From NCBI GenBank assembly GCA_015490055.1, contig WFYP01000055.1:1-13816 (forward strand): DNA of 13,816 nt, read 5' to 3'. Made by a program: the position numbers and the translations under genes. The notes beneath the pieces are model-generated. The model saw only the letters and a list, made by a program, of their open reading frames with translations, ran no database searches and had not been told where the DNA came from. Source of the stretch: Nitratifractor sp. (GTDB taxonomy: Bacteria > Campylobacterota > Campylobacteria > Campylobacterales > Sulfurovaceae). Below, piece after piece: positions 13,505 through 13,816 of the stretch. Position 1 is the first letter of the stretch; each line of letters starts with the position of its first letter.

Positions 13505-13816
13505 AGTATATTTTAATATTGGCTATTTTGACTGCTTTGATTATTCCTTATTTTATAAGTTCAAATAGTAATTCTAGCAAAAAAAGGCAAGAAGTTGTTA
13601 ATAAAAGTAGTGAAATTAATGACTTTACAGAGTATGAGATAAATTCTACAAAATTGCAACATACATTAAAGGCAAAAAAAGCAGAAGAGGTAGATAAAAA
13701 ATGGTACCTTAAAGAAGCAAATATTACAACTGATAAAATAGAATCTTTAAGTTCAAAAAACTCTATTTTAACAGCAAATAGGGTAGAGTTTCGTAATAAT
13801 GTGGTCGCAGTAAAAG
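13489..13816 (+). CDS. lptC: LPS export protein LptC, N-terminal part (cut by window edge)
   Basis: 109 codons are visible and stay open to the window edge. An ATG at 13489-13491 inside the kdsC end begins MGRRVEYILILAILTALIIP: basic residues then one hydrophobic segment (about 7-24), as expected for the single inner-membrane anchor of LptC. The following periplasmic part (EINDFTEYEINSTKL and SSKNSILTANRVEFRNNVV) has the beta-jellyroll pattern of LptC, which passes LPS from the LptB2FG complex to LptA. AAGGA at 13472-13476 is rather far from the ATG (12 nt), while AGG at 13483-13485 is close, so the exact start is less sure. Position after kdsC strongly supports the call; lptA would be expected next. 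Confidence 0.85.
   Translation, partial: MGRRVEYILILAILTALIIPYFISSNSNSSKKRQEVVNKSSEINDFTEYEINSTKLQHTLKAKKAEEVDKKWYLKEANITTDKIESLSSKNSILTANRVEFRNNVVAVK

Overview
The window is A+T-rich, densely coded chromosomal DNA from a member of the Campylobacterota (the former Epsilonproteobacteria). I infer this from the gene content and order: gyrA next to asd, a cbpA-hspR heat-shock pair, and a tatD ... rlpA ... kdsC-lptC cluster, all arrangements I associate with Helicobacter, Campylobacter and Sulfurimonas relatives. The low G+C, AGA-rich arginine use and a GyrA with threonine at the QRDR position agree. A free-living sulfur- or hydrogen-oxidising type (Sulfurimonas/Sulfurovum-like) is plausible but not shown. 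Every complete gene is on the + strand. The one gene I place on the - strand is cut by the left edge.

Layout. (1) 1-399: the start of a divergent, probably exported protein (-), then a small acidic protein of unknown function (+). (2) 400-5663: a consensus-like promoter followed by gyrA, asd, a YqhA/UPF0114 membrane protein and hemE, tightly spaced and probably one operon. (3) 5664-5906: an intergenic region with a weak terminator, a second hairpin, and a strong sigma70 promoter overlapped by an operator that resembles the HspR-binding HAIR element. (4) 5907-7917: cbpA (DnaJ-like co-chaperone), hspR (MerR-family heat-shock repressor), a DUF190 protein and the fluoride channel gene crcB/fluC, all in tight succession. 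(5) 7918-10410: a leader with small inverted repeats, then nadK and recN overlapping by 4 bp. (6) 10411-10654: a gene-free gap holding two unrelated inverted-repeat elements that look like dispersed REP/MITE-type sequences. (7) 10655-13816: tatD, rlpA, hisB, kdsC and the 5' part of lptC.

How the genes work together. Most are core housekeeping: DNA topology (gyrA), lysine/threonine/methionine and diaminopimelate precursors (asd), haem (hemE), NADP supply (nadK), break repair (recN), histidine (hisB), glycan remodelling (rlpA) and LPS synthesis and export (kdsC, lptC). The most distinctive unit is the cbpA-hspR-DUF190-crcB cluster. There a heat-shock co-chaperone and its likely repressor appear to share a transcript with fluoride-export genes, under a promoter with a recognisable HspR-type operator. 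I found no CRISPR array, prophage, insertion-sequence transposase, tRNA or rRNA. I see no clear sign of a wholly new multi-gene system; the interesting signals are regulatory and in the intergenic repeats.
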